Part shown: positions 17,436 to 26,770 of the stretch, in pieces
How the letters are laid out: every line of letters begins with the position of its first letter
Numbering within the stretch: position 1 is the stretch's first letter
Assembly: GCF_001050235.1 (NCBI RefSeq)
Contig: NZ_DF967973.1
Span: forward strand, 1 to 64,000
Direction of reading: 5' to 3'
Length of the DNA: 64,000 nucleotides
Origin: Longilinea arvoryzae
GTDB taxonomy: Bacteria > Chloroflexota > Anaerolineae > Anaerolineales > Anaerolineaceae
Notes under the pieces: model-generated
Database searches by the model: none
Seen by the model: the letters and a program-made list of their open reading frames with translations, nothing else
Told to the model about the DNA's origin: nothing
Made by a program: the position numbers and the translations under genes

Positions 17436-18128
17436 GGGGCATTGGACCAGGGAACCGGTTGCTCCGAAACTCATCGTTACGGCCGGAGTGGGACCCTCAC
17501 CCGGATGGAATTGACTTCCAACCGCGCGGGCTGTCCCTCTCCCTGCGCGGCGAGGGCGCAGCGGTCCGTATCGCGTAGGATGGGTGGAGGGCATAGGCGC
17601 CGCAATTGGACCTGGGAACCGGCTGCCCGAAACCCATTGTTACGGCCGGTGTGGGACCCTCACCCGGATGGAATTGACTTCCGACCGCGCGAGCTGTCCC
17701 TCTCCCTGCGGGGCGAGGGCGCAGCGGCCCGTATCGCGTAGGATGGGTGGAGGGCATAGGCGCCGCAATTGGACCTGGGAACCGGCTGCCCGAAACCCAT
17801 TGTTACGGCCGGTGTGGGACCCTCACCCGGATGGAATTGACTTCCGACCGCGCGAGCTGTCCCTCTCCCTGCGGGGCGAGGGCGCAGCGGCCCGTATCGC
17901 GTAGGATGGGTGGAGGGCATAGGCGCCGCAATTGGACCTGGGAACCGGCTGCCCGAAACCCATTGTTACGGCCGGTGTGGGACCCTCACCCGGATGGAAT
18001 TGACTTCCGACCGCGCGAGCTGTCCCTCTCCCTGCGGGGCGAGGGCGCAGCGGCCCGTATCGCGTAGGATTGGAGAGGGGCAAAGGCGCCGCGGTTGGAC
18101 CAGGGAACCGGTTGTCCAAAACCCATCG
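17249..18128. repeat. Tandem array of 163-bp units with two hairpins each
   Basis: Units begin GTAGGATGGGTGGAGGG and repeat every 163 bases in the central part (about 17575, 17738, 17901), with more diverged copies at both ends (17263, 17421, 18064). Each unit holds a long-loop palindrome (GATGGGT...ACCCAT) and a compact hairpin, CCCTCTCCC-TGCG-GGGCGAGGG. The central copies are almost identical, which implies recent duplication. Open frames reading through them are by-products. Confidence 0.9.
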
Positions 18129-18141
18129 TTACGTCTATAAT
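18112..18141 (+). promoter_or_regulatory. Promoter of the ABC permease gene
   Basis: TTGTCC at 18112-18117, 18 bases, then TATAAT at 18136-18141. The -35 half lies in the last repeat unit, so the repeat edge contributes to expression of the cassette. The permease start is 50 bases downstream. Confidence 0.55.
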
Positions 18142-18191
18142 GGCAAGAGAATTACAATAATTGAATCAATGATGACATAAACCAAAAAAGT

Positions 18192-21100
18192 ATGGATTTT
18201 ATGAAAACTAATATTTTCTTGACTGCCAGTCTGCGTAAACCGTTCAGATCTATTCTTTTGCTGGCCTTGTTTGGGTTAATTTCCTTTGTCTTTATCACGA
18301 AAGCGGTTGGATTCATCCTGGTACAGCGTGAAACCGGGGTTTTGGGCAGCTACTACCGCTCGATTGGCGTCCTCGAAAACGTTAAAGATCCCCAATCGGG
18401 GGATGTTTCAGCCGGGATCCGTCTGATCAACTCCAGCCCCCATTTTGCCTATGGCAACCCTGCTGAAGTGGTCTCGGGCATCATGTCGCACACCTTTAAT
18501 ACCAGCTTCCTCAGCACCAATGCCACAATGCTGATCAAAGCATTACCCGCAGAGTATTGGTCCAATGTCCATGATACCGATATCTGGTTCACTGGTGAAC
18601 TCCTCGACAAAAAAGAAATCGGGGCGGATGGCAAACAGCCAGACGGTGGGAATGCATTAGGTTATTCCCTCAAATTTGACATTGACACCCTTTTAGCTGC
18701 CTTCCCCGAAAACGCCAGTCAAGGCAGTTCGGTTGTTCTCCTGTTTTTGTTTGATAAAAACGAATCCGCCATCCCGACCATCCGGGAAATGACAGTCGGG
18801 CAGAGATATCTGATCCGCGCCTGGGATGACTTTGATTCCCTGCCGACGCAACTGACCCGATTCCGATTTCAGATCCTGCCCCTGGATGATCAACAGCTCT
18901 GGTACAAGGCGGTGGCAAAAGATGAGCGCCTTGACTTCAGTTCACCAGAAATGGCTTCCATCAAAAACAGGATCGACATTCTGAACGAAAACCTGCACAC
19001 GCTCGGAATCATCGCCACCGCAGATATGAGCGCCATGCCCAGGATGCAGGAAACCTCCCACTTTTACACCCTGACCGCGGGCAGGTGGTTGAACCACCAG
19101 GACGATCTGGCCGGGTCAAAATTGATCGTGATCCCCGAGGATCTTGCCAGCCAGCGTAGTCTGAGCCTGGGCGATGAGCTGCAGCTCACCTTTCGTCCGC
19201 TGCGCGATACCTATTATGGTCAAATCCGGGACGGCATCGATACCGTTCTCTGGCGCAGCTACCCGACCTACCAGGATACCTTCACGATCGTCGGCATTTA
19301 TACCAGCCGTTATGGCGCCATTTGGTCCTACATCCCCATCGGCAGTCTGCAACCCGGTTTTACCTCAGCGACTCAAAAACAATTCCAGGATGAAACCGGT
19401 TACAGCTTTGTTCTCGACTCCTCACGCAGCCAGGCGCTCTTTATTCAGGAGTATCAGAATACCCTCCAGTCACTGGGCATCAACCTGACCTTCCTCGATA
19501 ACAGCGGGGCAGCCTATTGGGCTGCCGTGGATCCCATCCGCCGCTCCTCCTTTGCAGATATCCTGACCTTTGGGCTGCTGATGGTTGTGGCGCTCAGCAT
19601 GGCGGTTTTCCTGTACATGATGCAGCACAAACGGGAATATGCGATTTCGCGAGCACTCGGTGTCGCAAGAAATCAGGCCAGCCATCAGTTGATTTTGCCC
19701 CTGCTGTTGTTCGGCGGATTCGGGATTCTGCTGGGCGGGATGATCTCCTGGAAGGATGCTTTGGGTAAAGCCAACGCCAATCTGTCCACCATTCCCACCC
19801 CCGCCGGGGTGGCTCCGTCCGCAGACCTCAATCCCCTCTTTTTAGTGATCCTGTGCCTTGTCATTTTCTTTCTTCTGGCTGTGTTTTCCTGGCTCGGCGC
19901 GCAATTCCTCGCCAGGCGATCTGTTTTTGACTTGCTCCAGGGGCAGATCCAGCGACCGGCAGAGCAGAAACCAGCGAATGTCAGCCTGGCAGGCCCGGTC
20001 AACCCCTCATCCTCTTCCAGTCAGACCGGCGCAGTGGATAAATCGCCCAAAGCCGATGCTGCAACCCGGGTCTCACCCGCCTTACAGGCAAAATACACGC
20101 CTGCATCCTTGAGCCGGTATGCCTTCCGCCAGGCGCTGCGTTCGGGGATCAAATCCATACTAACCCTGGCAATCGCCCTGGGCTTTATGTTCGCCTCAGG
20201 GTGGCTATCGCAGACCCTGCAGCGCAGCCAGGCAGAAATCGACCGTCTCTACAATACCACCGTGGTGGAAGCCGACATCCTCCCTGCTGATCCTTCTGCC
20301 GGATCGACCCTTGGGACCGTCCCGCATGGCAATGGCTTTGTATACCTGAATACCGTCAATAGCATCCTGGACAGCGGTTACGTGATCAGCAGCACCCTCG
20401 AAGCGGAAACCCTTTGGTCTAAAATTCAAGGCACTGGGTCTCAAACCGGGCTGACGGGTTCCGTCCCGGTCTACGCCTATGACGGTCCTGAAGCATTCAC
20501 TTCCGGTCTGGCAGATCCAAGTTCACTGGTTTTTGCTTCCGGATGGGATGCGAACCTCTTTGCCAGGCAATGGACCCTTGAAGACATCCAAAAAGAGGGC
20601 ATCCCAATGCTCATTCCATCCAGCATGCTTGAACAAGCGCAGCTTGAGATTGGGGATAAGGTCAAGGTCAGCGAGATGTCCGGCAGCATCTCCCCGGGTG
20701 TGATCGTTGGGCAGTACTCAGGCGGGCGGGCGGTCACGATCAATCATGTCAAAACAAAGGTGATCGGCAGCGAGTCGATCCTGATCCCACTCTCCGTGCT
20801 TAAAGCCATGGAACGCAGCAAAACCGCCTTCACGGTGGCGCATTTCGTTCTCGATCCCGCCAGGAACCGCGACCTTTCCCAGGTCAGTTCGGACCTGCAA
20901 AAGGTGATCAAAGCCCCCGGAGCGGGTACGCGGGATTTGCGCTTTATGATCTGGGATGAGCAATTGAGGATTGTGATCGACCAACTTGAAAAGAACCTGT
21001 CCATCCTCAAGGTGCTTTATCCGGTTGTGATGGCCGTCTCGGTCTTGATCGCGGCCGGATTGTGTTTTTTGCTCCTGCTGCAAAAGAGCAGGGAGGCCGC

Positions 21101-21359
21101 CATCCTGCGCGTGCTTGGTATCACCCGCACTGCGGTCTGTGTGGCGTTGATCCTGGACTCTTTTTGCCTTTCGCTCATTGGCGCGGTCATGGGTCTCGGA
21201 TTGGCTGCCCTTTTGTGGATGTCAGCGGGGGTAATGCCTGCCGGTGGTTTGCTGACCAGTGCTGGACTGTACCTGGCCGGGGCTTTGGCCGGTTTGGTAA
21301 GCGGAGCCATCCTGGTCACCCATAAGCAGCCGCTTGAGCTTTTGCAGGTCAAGGAATAG
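18192..21359 (+). CDS. FtsX-like ABC transporter permease
   Basis: A 1055-residue fused permease. A TM helix lies near 20-45 and a large extracytoplasmic domain spans about 50-440. A first FtsX module (helices from about 453) carries the coupling motif KREYAISRALGVAR near 479. After a Ser/Pro-rich linker (about 600-630), a second half starts SRYAFRQALRSGIKSILTLAIAL and ends with a second FtsX module (SREAAILRVLGITR near 966). Such MacB/LolC-type permeases move lipoproteins, peptides or drugs from the membrane outward. The ATPase gene follows 9 bases later. Codon use is visibly less GC-biased than in neighbours (many AAA, GAT, ATT). The ATG at 18201 is an alternative start. Confidence 0.85.
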   Translation: MDFMKTNIFLTASLRKPFRSILLLALFGLISFVFITKAVGFILVQRETGVLGSYYRSIGVLENVKDPQSGDVSAGIRLINSSPHFAYGNPAEVVSGIMSHTFNTSFLSTNATMLIKALPAEYWSNVHDTDIWFTGELLDKKEIGADGKQPDGGNALGYSLKFDIDTLLAAFPENASQGSSVVLLFLFDKNESAIPTIREMTVGQRYLIRAWDDFDSLPTQLTRFRFQILPLDDQQLWYKAVAKDERLDFSSPEMASIKNRIDILNENLHTLGIIATADMSAMPRMQETSHFYTLTAGRWLNHQDDLAGSKLIVIPEDLASQRSLSLGDELQLTFRPLRDTYYGQIRDGIDTVLWRSYPTYQDTFTIVGIYTSRYGAIWSYIPIGSLQPGFTSATQKQFQDETGYSFVLDSSRSQALFIQEYQNTLQSLGINLTFLDNSGAAYWAAVDPIRRSSFADILTFGLLMVVALSMAVFLYMMQHKREYAISRALGVARNQASHQLILPLLLFGGFGILLGGMISWKDALGKANANLSTIPTPAGVAPSADLNPLFLVILCLVIFFLLAVFSWLGAQFLARRSVFDLLQGQIQRPAEQKPANVSLAGPVNPSSSSSQTGAVDKSPKADAATRVSPALQAKYTPASLSRYAFRQALRSGIKSILTLAIALGFMFASGWLSQTLQRSQAEIDRLYNTTVVEADILPADPSAGSTLGTVPHGNGFVYLNTVNSILDSGYVISSTLEAETLWSKIQGTGSQTGLTGSVPVYAYDGPEAFTSGLADPSSLVFASGWDANLFARQWTLEDIQKEGIPMLIPSSMLEQAQLEIGDKVKVSEMSGSISPGVIVGQYSGGRAVTINHVKTKVIGSESILIPLSVLKAMERSKTAFTVAHFVLDPARNRDLSQVSSDLQKVIKAPGAGTRDLRFMIWDEQLRIVIDQLEKNLSILKVLYPVVMAVSVLIAAGLCFLLLLQKSREAAILRVLGITRTAVCVALILDSFCLSLIGAVMGLGLAALLWMSAGVMPAGGLLTSAGLYLAGALAGLVSGAILVTHKQPLELLQVKE

Positions 21360-21368
21360 GGATCCATC

Positions 21369-22034
21369 ATGTCAAAACTAACCTTGGAGAACGTCGCCTA
21401 CCGCTATAAAAGCGGGAATCGGAACGTGGTCGATTCAGTCTCCTGCACCCTTGAAAGCGGAAAACTCAATGCCGTGGTGGGCTCCTCCGGCAGCGGCAAG
21501 ACCACCCTGCTCTCGCTCATGGCCGGGCTGGACCAACCCACCCAGGGCAGCATACACATCAACGGGGAGGATCTGGCCAGGCTTGACCTGGATCAGTACC
21601 GCCGCGAACGGGTTTCGATGATCTTCCAGGCCTTTCAACTTTTCCCGCTGCTGACCGTACTGGAGAATGTCTGCTTCCCGATGGAACTCAACGGTCTATC
21701 GTTGAAAGATGCGGCCGGGCGGGCCGGGTCGTTCCTGGCGTCGGTTGGAATCCATGAAGACAAATTCAGGCGTTACCCGGCCAACCTCTCGGGCGGCGAA
21801 CAGCAGCGCGTGGCCATTGCCCGCTCCCTGGCCTCCGGTGCGCGCGTGCTGCTGGCCGATGAACCGACCGGCAACCTGGACAAGGCTAACGGTGAGAATG
21901 TGGTGGAGATCCTGCAGCACCTGGCGCACGACCAGGATTACTGCGTGGTCATCGTCACCCACGATCCCGGCATCGCTGAAAAGTCGGATAAAGTGTGGCG
22001 CATGTCGGATGGGGTTTTGAAAGAAAACGGGTAA
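21369..22034 (+). CDS. ABC transporter ATPase of the LolD/MacB type
   Basis: A 221-residue ATPase with all motifs: Walker [10 protein letters not shown] (38-46), Q-loop in [10 protein letters not shown], signature LSGGEQQR, Walker B VLLADEPT and switch histidine VIVTHD. The length and sequence type match ATPases that pair with FtsX-domain permeases, and the permease ends 9 bases upstream. It powers conformational change rather than classical import. Its stop is followed at once by the right half of a repeat unit (GGTTGGACCTTGGAACC). Confidence 0.9.
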   Translation: MSKLTLENVAYRYKSGNRNVVDSVSCTLESGKLNAVVGSSGSGKTTLLSLMAGLDQPTQGSIHINGEDLARLDLDQYRRERVSMIFQAFQLFPLLTVLENVCFPMELNGLSLKDAAGRAGSFLASVGIHEDKFRRYPANLSGGEQQRVAIARSLASGARVLLADEPTGNLDKANGENVVEILQHLAHDQDYCVVIVTHDPGIAEKSDKVWRMSDGVLKENG

Positions 22035-23014
22035 CCGGTTGGACCTTGGAACCTGGCTGGTCGAAACCCATCATCCGGAATATAGAACCCTCTTCGAGGG
22101 CAGGCAATTGTTGATGGTCGATTGCTGATTTCTGATTGAGAAGAGAGGAACGGCGTGCCGCGTAGGATGGGTGGAGGGGCAAAGACGCCGCAATTCGGGC
22201 AACGGATCCGGCTGCCCCGGAACCCATCATTACAAATGTAGAATGCTGAATGCTGAATGCTGAATGCTGAATGCTGAATGAAGAACCCTCTTCGAGGGCA
22301 GGTGCTGAATGTAGAGCAATTGCTGATTGTCGATTGCTGATTTCTGATTGAGAAGAGAGGAACGGTGTGCCGCGTAGGATGGGTGGAGGGGCAAAGACGC
22401 CGCAATTCGGGAAACGGATCCGGCTGCCCCGGAACCCATCGTTACGGCCGGAGTGGGACCCTCACCCGGATTGAATTGACTTCCGACCGCGCGGGCTGTC
22501 CCTCTCCCTGCGGGGCGAGGGCACAGCGACCCGTACCGCGCAGGATGGGTGGAGGGCATAGGCGCCGCGGTTGGACCTGGGAACCGGTTGCCCCGAAACC
22601 CATCGTTCAGGCTGCGGTGGGACCCTCACCCGGATGGAATTGACTTCCAACCGCGCGGGCTGTCCCTCTCCCTGCGGGGCGAGGGCACAGCGACCCGTAC
22701 CGCGTAGGATGGGAGGGGCAAAGACGCCGCAATTCGGGCAACGGATCCGGCTGTCCCGGAACCCATCGTTCAGATCGCGTCCAAAGAGCGGACACGCAGG
22801 TCCGCGGCTACGCGGATTAATCCTAAACGGAGCATGAATAATAGCCGGGGTCGTGGCCCGGATCGGGCGGATTTTGGTAAATGCGAACCGGTAAGCCTTC
22901 ATATTCCCCACTCCACCCTACGGGCACAGGCACCCTTACGCGATCGGCTGCAGGGAATCGCATGCCCAAAGCTCGCAACCCCGCTGCGTCCGAGGCGCGG
23001 GCTGCAGTGGCGGA
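22035..23014. repeat. Repeat mosaic right of the ABC cassette
   Basis: Holds, in order: a half unit ending ACCCATCATCC; two copies of GAACCCTCTTCGAGGGCAGG; GATTGCTGATTTCTGATTG words; full GTAGGATGGGT units near 22162, 22375, 22541 and 22706; and a run of TGAATGC heptamers (22235-22280). Near 22784-22816 comes a copy of the GCGGACACGCAGGTCCGC palindrome, also found near 2526. The last 200 bases are not clearly repetitive, and no coding frame is supported. Confidence 0.85.
22319..22553. repeat. Right direct repeat bracketing the ABC-exporter cassette
   Basis: Partner of 17201-17435, same orientation, offset 5118 bases, about nine mismatches seen by eye, including the CAG/ACG change after CCCATCGTT. 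Confidence 0.85.
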
Positions 23015-23647
23015 TCAGCGCCGTTTCAGGCGTCTCTTGACCCACGGAATTCGCATAGCCAGTAGGATCAGGATCACAACGGCGTACAGCAACGGCAGCA
23101 GTTCGTTGCCGCGCAGGTGGAAGAAGTCGCCCTTGAGCGCCAGGCCGTAATGGATGACCACCAGGATGCCGGCGACGTACACCAGGCGGTGCAGGCGCTT
23201 CCAATTCCTGCCCAGCCTGCGCATCCACCATTTGAATGAAGTGATCGCCAGCGCGGCCAGGAGAATCAGGGCGCTCAAACCCAACAGAATGAAGGGCTTT
23301 TCGCGAAGTTCCTGCCACAGCAGCGGTCCCGAAAACCCAAAGTCCAGACCGATGAAGACCAGGAAGTGCGCAAAGGCGTAACCGAAGGCATACAGCCCGA
23401 GCGGTCGGGCCAGTTTGCTCAATTTGTGCCAGCCGGTGATCGTGACGGCCGGGTTGACCGCCAGGTCGGCGGTCAGTACGGCAATGGCGGCGTCTCCCAG
23501 GCGCTGTTCGACGTATTGAATTGGGTTGACCGTCAATCCGCCGGTCAGGGCGGCGAAGATGAGGTGCGCCAGTGGCAGCAGTGCCAGGGCGTGAGCCAGA
23601 ATCAGAACAACGCGGAAGGAAAAATTTTGGGATGAGTTCTGTGTCAA
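23015..23647 (-). CDS. msrQ: Heme-binding membrane subunit of the MsrPQ system
   Basis: About 210 residues with six hydrophobic helices of the ferric-reductase-like domain: LGLYAFGYAFAHFLVFIGLDF and RRLGRNWKRLHRLVYVAGILVVIHYGLALKG carry the heme-ligand histidines. MsrQ passes electrons from the quinone pool or a flavin reductase to the periplasmic molybdoenzyme MsrP, encoded just upstream. No ATG fits: upstream of the conserved region the frame is repeat sequence, and the best start is TTG at 23647 (then TQNSSQNFSFRVV). The repeat array between msrP and msrQ seems to have invaded the 5' end. Confidence 0.8.
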   Translation of the reverse strand: MTQNSSQNFSFRVVLILAHALALLPLAHLIFAALTGGLTVNPIQYVEQRLGDAAIAVLTADLAVNPAVTITGWHKLSKLARPLGLYAFGYAFAHFLVFIGLDFGFSGPLLWQELREKPFILLGLSALILLAALAITSFKWWMRRLGRNWKRLHRLVYVAGILVVIHYGLALKGDFFHLRGNELLPLLYAVVILILLAMRIPWVKRRLKRR

Positions 23648-23839
23648 TGGGTGATGAGGGGAAGGGTGAGGAGGTGAAAAGGGATGAGTGGAAGAGGGAT
23701 GAGTAAATGAGGCGTGAGTGGTTGATGTCTTCCTGGAAAATCTCAACATCCTTTTTTCCGTTTCCATCCATCGACTTCAGAACTCTTGACTCATCCCTCA
23801 GAACTCATCCCTCAGAACTCATAACTCAGACCCCATCCC
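23648..23839. repeat. Word-repeat array between msrP and msrQ
   Basis: On the coding (complementary) strand it consists of GAGGGATGAGTTCTGAGGGATGAG words followed by others rich in CTCATCC and CACTCATC. It begins exactly at the TGA stop of msrP and runs to the msrQ start. Confidence 0.8.
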
Positions 23840-24811
23840 TCAGTACTCCTTCTTTAAATCCATCCCTGCATACAGCCCCGCCACATCCGCAGCGTAGCCG
23901 TTGAACAGGTAGGTCGGGCGGCGGGTCAGCTCGCCGATGCGGCGTTCGGAGGCCTGCGACCAGCGTGGATGGGGCACATCCGGGTTTACATTGGCGTAGA
24001 AGCCGTATTCATTCGGTGCAATGCTCGACCACAGGGTGGCGGGCTGCTCGGCGACCAGTTCGATCTTGATGATGGATTTGATGCTCTTGAAGCCGTACTT
24101 CCAGGGGACCACCAGGCGGATGGGGGCGCCGTTCTGCGGCAGCAGCGCCTTACCATACAACCCGGTCGAGAGGATGGTGAGCGGGTGCATGGCCTCGTCC
24201 AGGCGCAGCCCTTCCTGATACGGCCATGGATAGCTGGGGTCGCTCTCACCGGGCATCTGGGATGGATCCATCAGCGTGACGAAGCGCACGTATTTGGCGT
24301 CTCCGGTGGGTTCGACGGCCTTGAGCAGGCTGGCGAGCGGGAACCCCAGCCAGGGAATGACCATCGACCAGGCTTCCACACAGCGCAGACGGTAGATCCG
24401 TTCCTCGGGCGGGAACAGATGGGTCAGGTCTTCGACGCCGTAGGTCTTGGGATTGGTGACCAGGCCGCCCACCTCCACCGTCCAGGGGGAGGTGCGCAGG
24501 TCCTTGGAAAGCTGCGCCACGGCCTGTTTGTCGACCGAGTATTCGTAGAAGTTGTTATAGTTGGTAATGGCTTCGAAGTCGGTGAGCGTGTCCGGAAGCA
24601 TAGTCGGGGTAGGCGTGATCTCATTCGCGGATGGGGTTGCGGCGTTCAGGGTCGGGCCTGCATTGGACCCCAACGGAGCGCAGGCGGCCAGGGCGGCCAG
24701 CGAAACGGCAGCGGCGCCCAATTTCATAAACTGACGCCGGTTGAGATAGACGTGTTCGGGTGTAATTTCATGCGCCGCAGGCGGCGCGGATTGGGAACGG
24801 TAGGTTTTCAT
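23840..24811 (-). CDS. msrP: Protein-methionine-sulfoxide reductase catalytic subunit
   Basis: A 323-residue molybdopterin oxidoreductase of the MsrP/YedY type. The Tat signal NRRQFMKLG (about 24-32) is followed by a hydrophobic stretch ending LAAC, which could be a lipobox. The molybdenum-ligand cysteine is in [14 protein letters not shown] (about residue 144). [12 protein letters not shown] is also typical. MsrP reduces methionine sulfoxide in exported proteins using electrons from MsrQ. A weak GGATCGAG precedes the ATG. The TGA stop lies at the edge of a repeat array. Confidence 0.9.
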   Translation of the reverse strand: MKTYRSQSAPPAAHEITPEHVYLNRRQFMKLGAAAVSLAALAACAPLGSNAGPTLNAATPSANEITPTPTMLPDTLTDFEAITNYNNFYEYSVDKQAVAQLSKDLRTSPWTVEVGGLVTNPKTYGVEDLTHLFPPEERIYRLRCVEAWSMVIPWLGFPLASLLKAVEPTGDAKYVRFVTLMDPSQMPGESDPSYPWPYQEGLRLDEAMHPLTILSTGLYGKALLPQNGAPIRLVVPWKYGFKSIKSIIKIELVAEQPATLWSSIAPNEYGFYANVNPDVPHPRWSQASERRIGELTRRPTYLFNGYAADVAGLYAGMDLKKEY

Positions 24812-25009
24812 AATCAGCTCGATCCCTAAATGGATATATTTGATAACATTATATCCATCCGGGATCGAGATTGCATTACAGCGGCATTAAAAAGGGGTTT
24901 GGCGGTTCGGCACCGGGATGGGTCCGGCTGACCCAACCCAACCGTTCGAAACGATGTGAAAGATCGAAAGGCGCCTGTTCTCCGCTGCACAGGTTGCGCA
25001 TAGCCGGTT

Positions 25010-25038
25010 TTGATTTGGACATAAGGATGAAATATAAT
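25010..25038 (+). promoter_or_regulatory. Sigma-70-type promoter of the MBL-fold gene
   Basis: TTGATT at 25010-25015, a 17-base spacer, TATAAT at 25033-25038, giving a leader of about 48 bases before the ATG at 25094. Confidence 0.6.
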
Positions 25039-25093
25039 TCGAACCGTTACAGCCAAAAGGTCGGTGCAGTTTTTAACCGCAAAGGAGGTTGGG

Positions 25094-25846
25094 ATGAAAA
25101 TCGAGGATGGTCTGATCATGCTCGAAGTGGCCGCAAGTTCGTTCGGAAATCCGCGCGTCATTTATCCGGCGCTGCTTGTGGACGGCGATCACGTCATTCT
25201 GGTTGACACGGGTTACCCCGGCCAGCTCGCCAGTGTTCGCAAGGCGGTCGAAGGGGAGGGCGTGGCCTTCGAGCGGATCGATCAGGTGATCCTGACGCAC
25301 CATGACATCGATCACATCGGCGGGCTGGCCAGCCTGCGCAGAGAACTGGCCCGGCCGGTGACGGTGATGGCCCACAGCGTTGAAAAAGCATACATCGAGG
25401 GCGAAAAGACCCCTTTGAAGTTGGCCCGGCTCGAAGCCAACCCGGCGGCTCAAACGGAGGAGCAGAAAGCCTTCCTCAGGCAGTTGCAGACTGCGTTTCA
25501 AAACAGTTTTTCGCGGGTGGATGAGACGCTGGCAGACGGCCAGATTCTGCCCTATTGCGGCGGGGTTCGGCTCATCCACACCCCGGGCCACACCCTGGGC
25601 CATATGTGTCTGTATTTCGAGCGGATCAAGGCCCTGATCGCAGGGGACGCGTTGACCATCCGGCAGGGCGAACTGGCAATGCTCGACCCGGCCTTGAATT
25701 ATGACACTGAATTATGCCGCCAATCGCTGCGCAAACTGGCGCAACTCGATATCGACCTCGTGATCACCTATCACGGGGGTCTCTATCGGGGCGATGCCGC
25801 GCGGCGCATTGGCGCCTTATCGGAAGAGCGTGAGCCGGGGCCGTGA
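25094..25846 (+). CDS. Metallo-beta-lactamase-fold hydrolase
   Basis: A 250-residue MBL-fold protein: LVDTGYPG, then the metal motif THHDIDHIGG (69-77; the second histidine of the usual HxHxDH is Asp, as in many proteins with LTHxDxDH), LIHTPGHTLGHMCLY, AGDAL and a late YHGG. It probably binds two metal ions and hydrolyses an ester or thioester; the substrate cannot be read. The ATG at 25094 is preferred over 25064 because AAAGGAGGTTGGG precedes it. Confidence 0.85.
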   Translation: MKIEDGLIMLEVAASSFGNPRVIYPALLVDGDHVILVDTGYPGQLASVRKAVEGEGVAFERIDQVILTHHDIDHIGGLASLRRELARPVTVMAHSVEKAYIEGEKTPLKLARLEANPAAQTEEQKAFLRQLQTAFQNSFSRVDETLADGQILPYCGGVRLIHTPGHTLGHMCLYFERIKALIAGDALTIRQGELAMLDPALNYDTELCRQSLRKLAQLDIDLVITYHGGLYRGDAARRIGALSEEREPGP

Positions 25847-25949
25847 GCCGGAAGAACGCAAATTGTGAACCGTAGATCATCTGGACGGTTCACAATTTAC
25901 CGCTCACGAATCACCGAATACCGAATACCGGATTACGTTCCCCTCTTCG

Positions 25950-26621
25950 TTACGGCCGGTACACCATTAGATTATCGAAGCGCATGTCGGTGCCGCCCTC
26001 GTCGTAAGTACCGCTGGCCAGGCCGATATCGCCGCTGGAGAAGTCAGCGTCGGTGACCTCGGCCAGGAGTTCGCTGTTCACGTACAGCGTCAGGTGATCG
26101 CCCACACAATCGGCACGCAGGCGGTTGACGGCGCCGGCATCGGTCTTGATCAGGTCGGATCCCTGGAGCGAATCGCTGCCGAGCAGGGTGTCTTCGCCGT
26201 CTTTATATTTGATGATGCCGTAATAGCCGTCGGTGGTGATACTGAGCAGGTAGAAGTTCGATGCATCGACATAGCGGCAGATGATGGCCGCATCGCCATC
26301 CGGGCCGTCGGCCTTCCAGGCGTCCACTTCGATGTGCACATCGCCCAAGGTCTTGCCTGGATTGGCCCAGGCGTACCAGTTGGTTTCGGTAATTTTGATC
26401 TGATAGGTGTCGTCGATGTAGTCGGTGGTGGAACTCTCGTCGGTCGAGCGGTCCCAACCGCTGCCGGTGCGTGAAAAATCATCCTGGAAAAGCAGGGTGG
26501 GCCCCGCAGGGGCTTTGGTCGAAACCGAAGTTTGATCAGATGTGCCTTTGGTGAGCGAGCAGGCCAGGGCTGCCAGACTGAGTACGGCCAGGACGGCCAG
26601 AATGCGGTAGACGGATTTCAT
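25950..26621 (-). CDS. Lipoprotein with a lectin-like jelly-roll domain
   Basis: A 223-residue protein. The signal peptide ends in LAALAC, and a short Ser/Thr linker leads to a beta-rich domain (LLFQDDFSRTGSGWDR, YQIKITETNWYAWANPGKTLGDVHIEVDAW, GYYGIIKYKDG, LRADCVGDHLTLYVNSELLAEVTDADFSSGDIGLASGTY) typical of the concanavalin-like/LamG group. It is probably an outer-surface binding module; the ligand is unknown. GAGGTCCAT precedes the ATG. Confidence 0.75.
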   Translation of the reverse strand: MKSVYRILAVLAVLSLAALACSLTKGTSDQTSVSTKAPAGPTLLFQDDFSRTGSGWDRSTDESSTTDYIDDTYQIKITETNWYAWANPGKTLGDVHIEVDAWKADGPDGDAAIICRYVDASNFYLLSITTDGYYGIIKYKDGEDTLLGSDSLQGSDLIKTDAGAVNRLRADCVGDHLTLYVNSELLAEVTDADFSSGDIGLASGTYDEGGTDMRFDNLMVYRP

Positions 26622-26770
26622 ATGGACCTCGGAAATGGATGATGCGCTCTACGGTAGGTTTTGGGTTCATCAGGCGTTGATCGGATGCTCGAAAGCGGCA
26701 AATAGAGCCTCAAAGAATAGGTTGTCTCACGGTTCACATCGCCCGAACCAACACACCTCGAATGGCAATT

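Noticed and set aside
17584-18067. Three near-identical 106-codon frames as a repeated gene family
   Set aside because: They arise because the 163-bp unit lacks in-frame stops across unit joints; codon structure is not conserved and the units contain hairpins.
17201-22553. ABC cassette as a composite transposon
   Set aside because: No transposase or integrase and no target-site duplication identified; kept only as a repeat-flanked cassette.
23648-23767. 40-residue N-terminal extension of MsrQ rich in Ser/Pro/His
   Set aside because: It is the translation of a word-repeat array and not part of the conserved domain.
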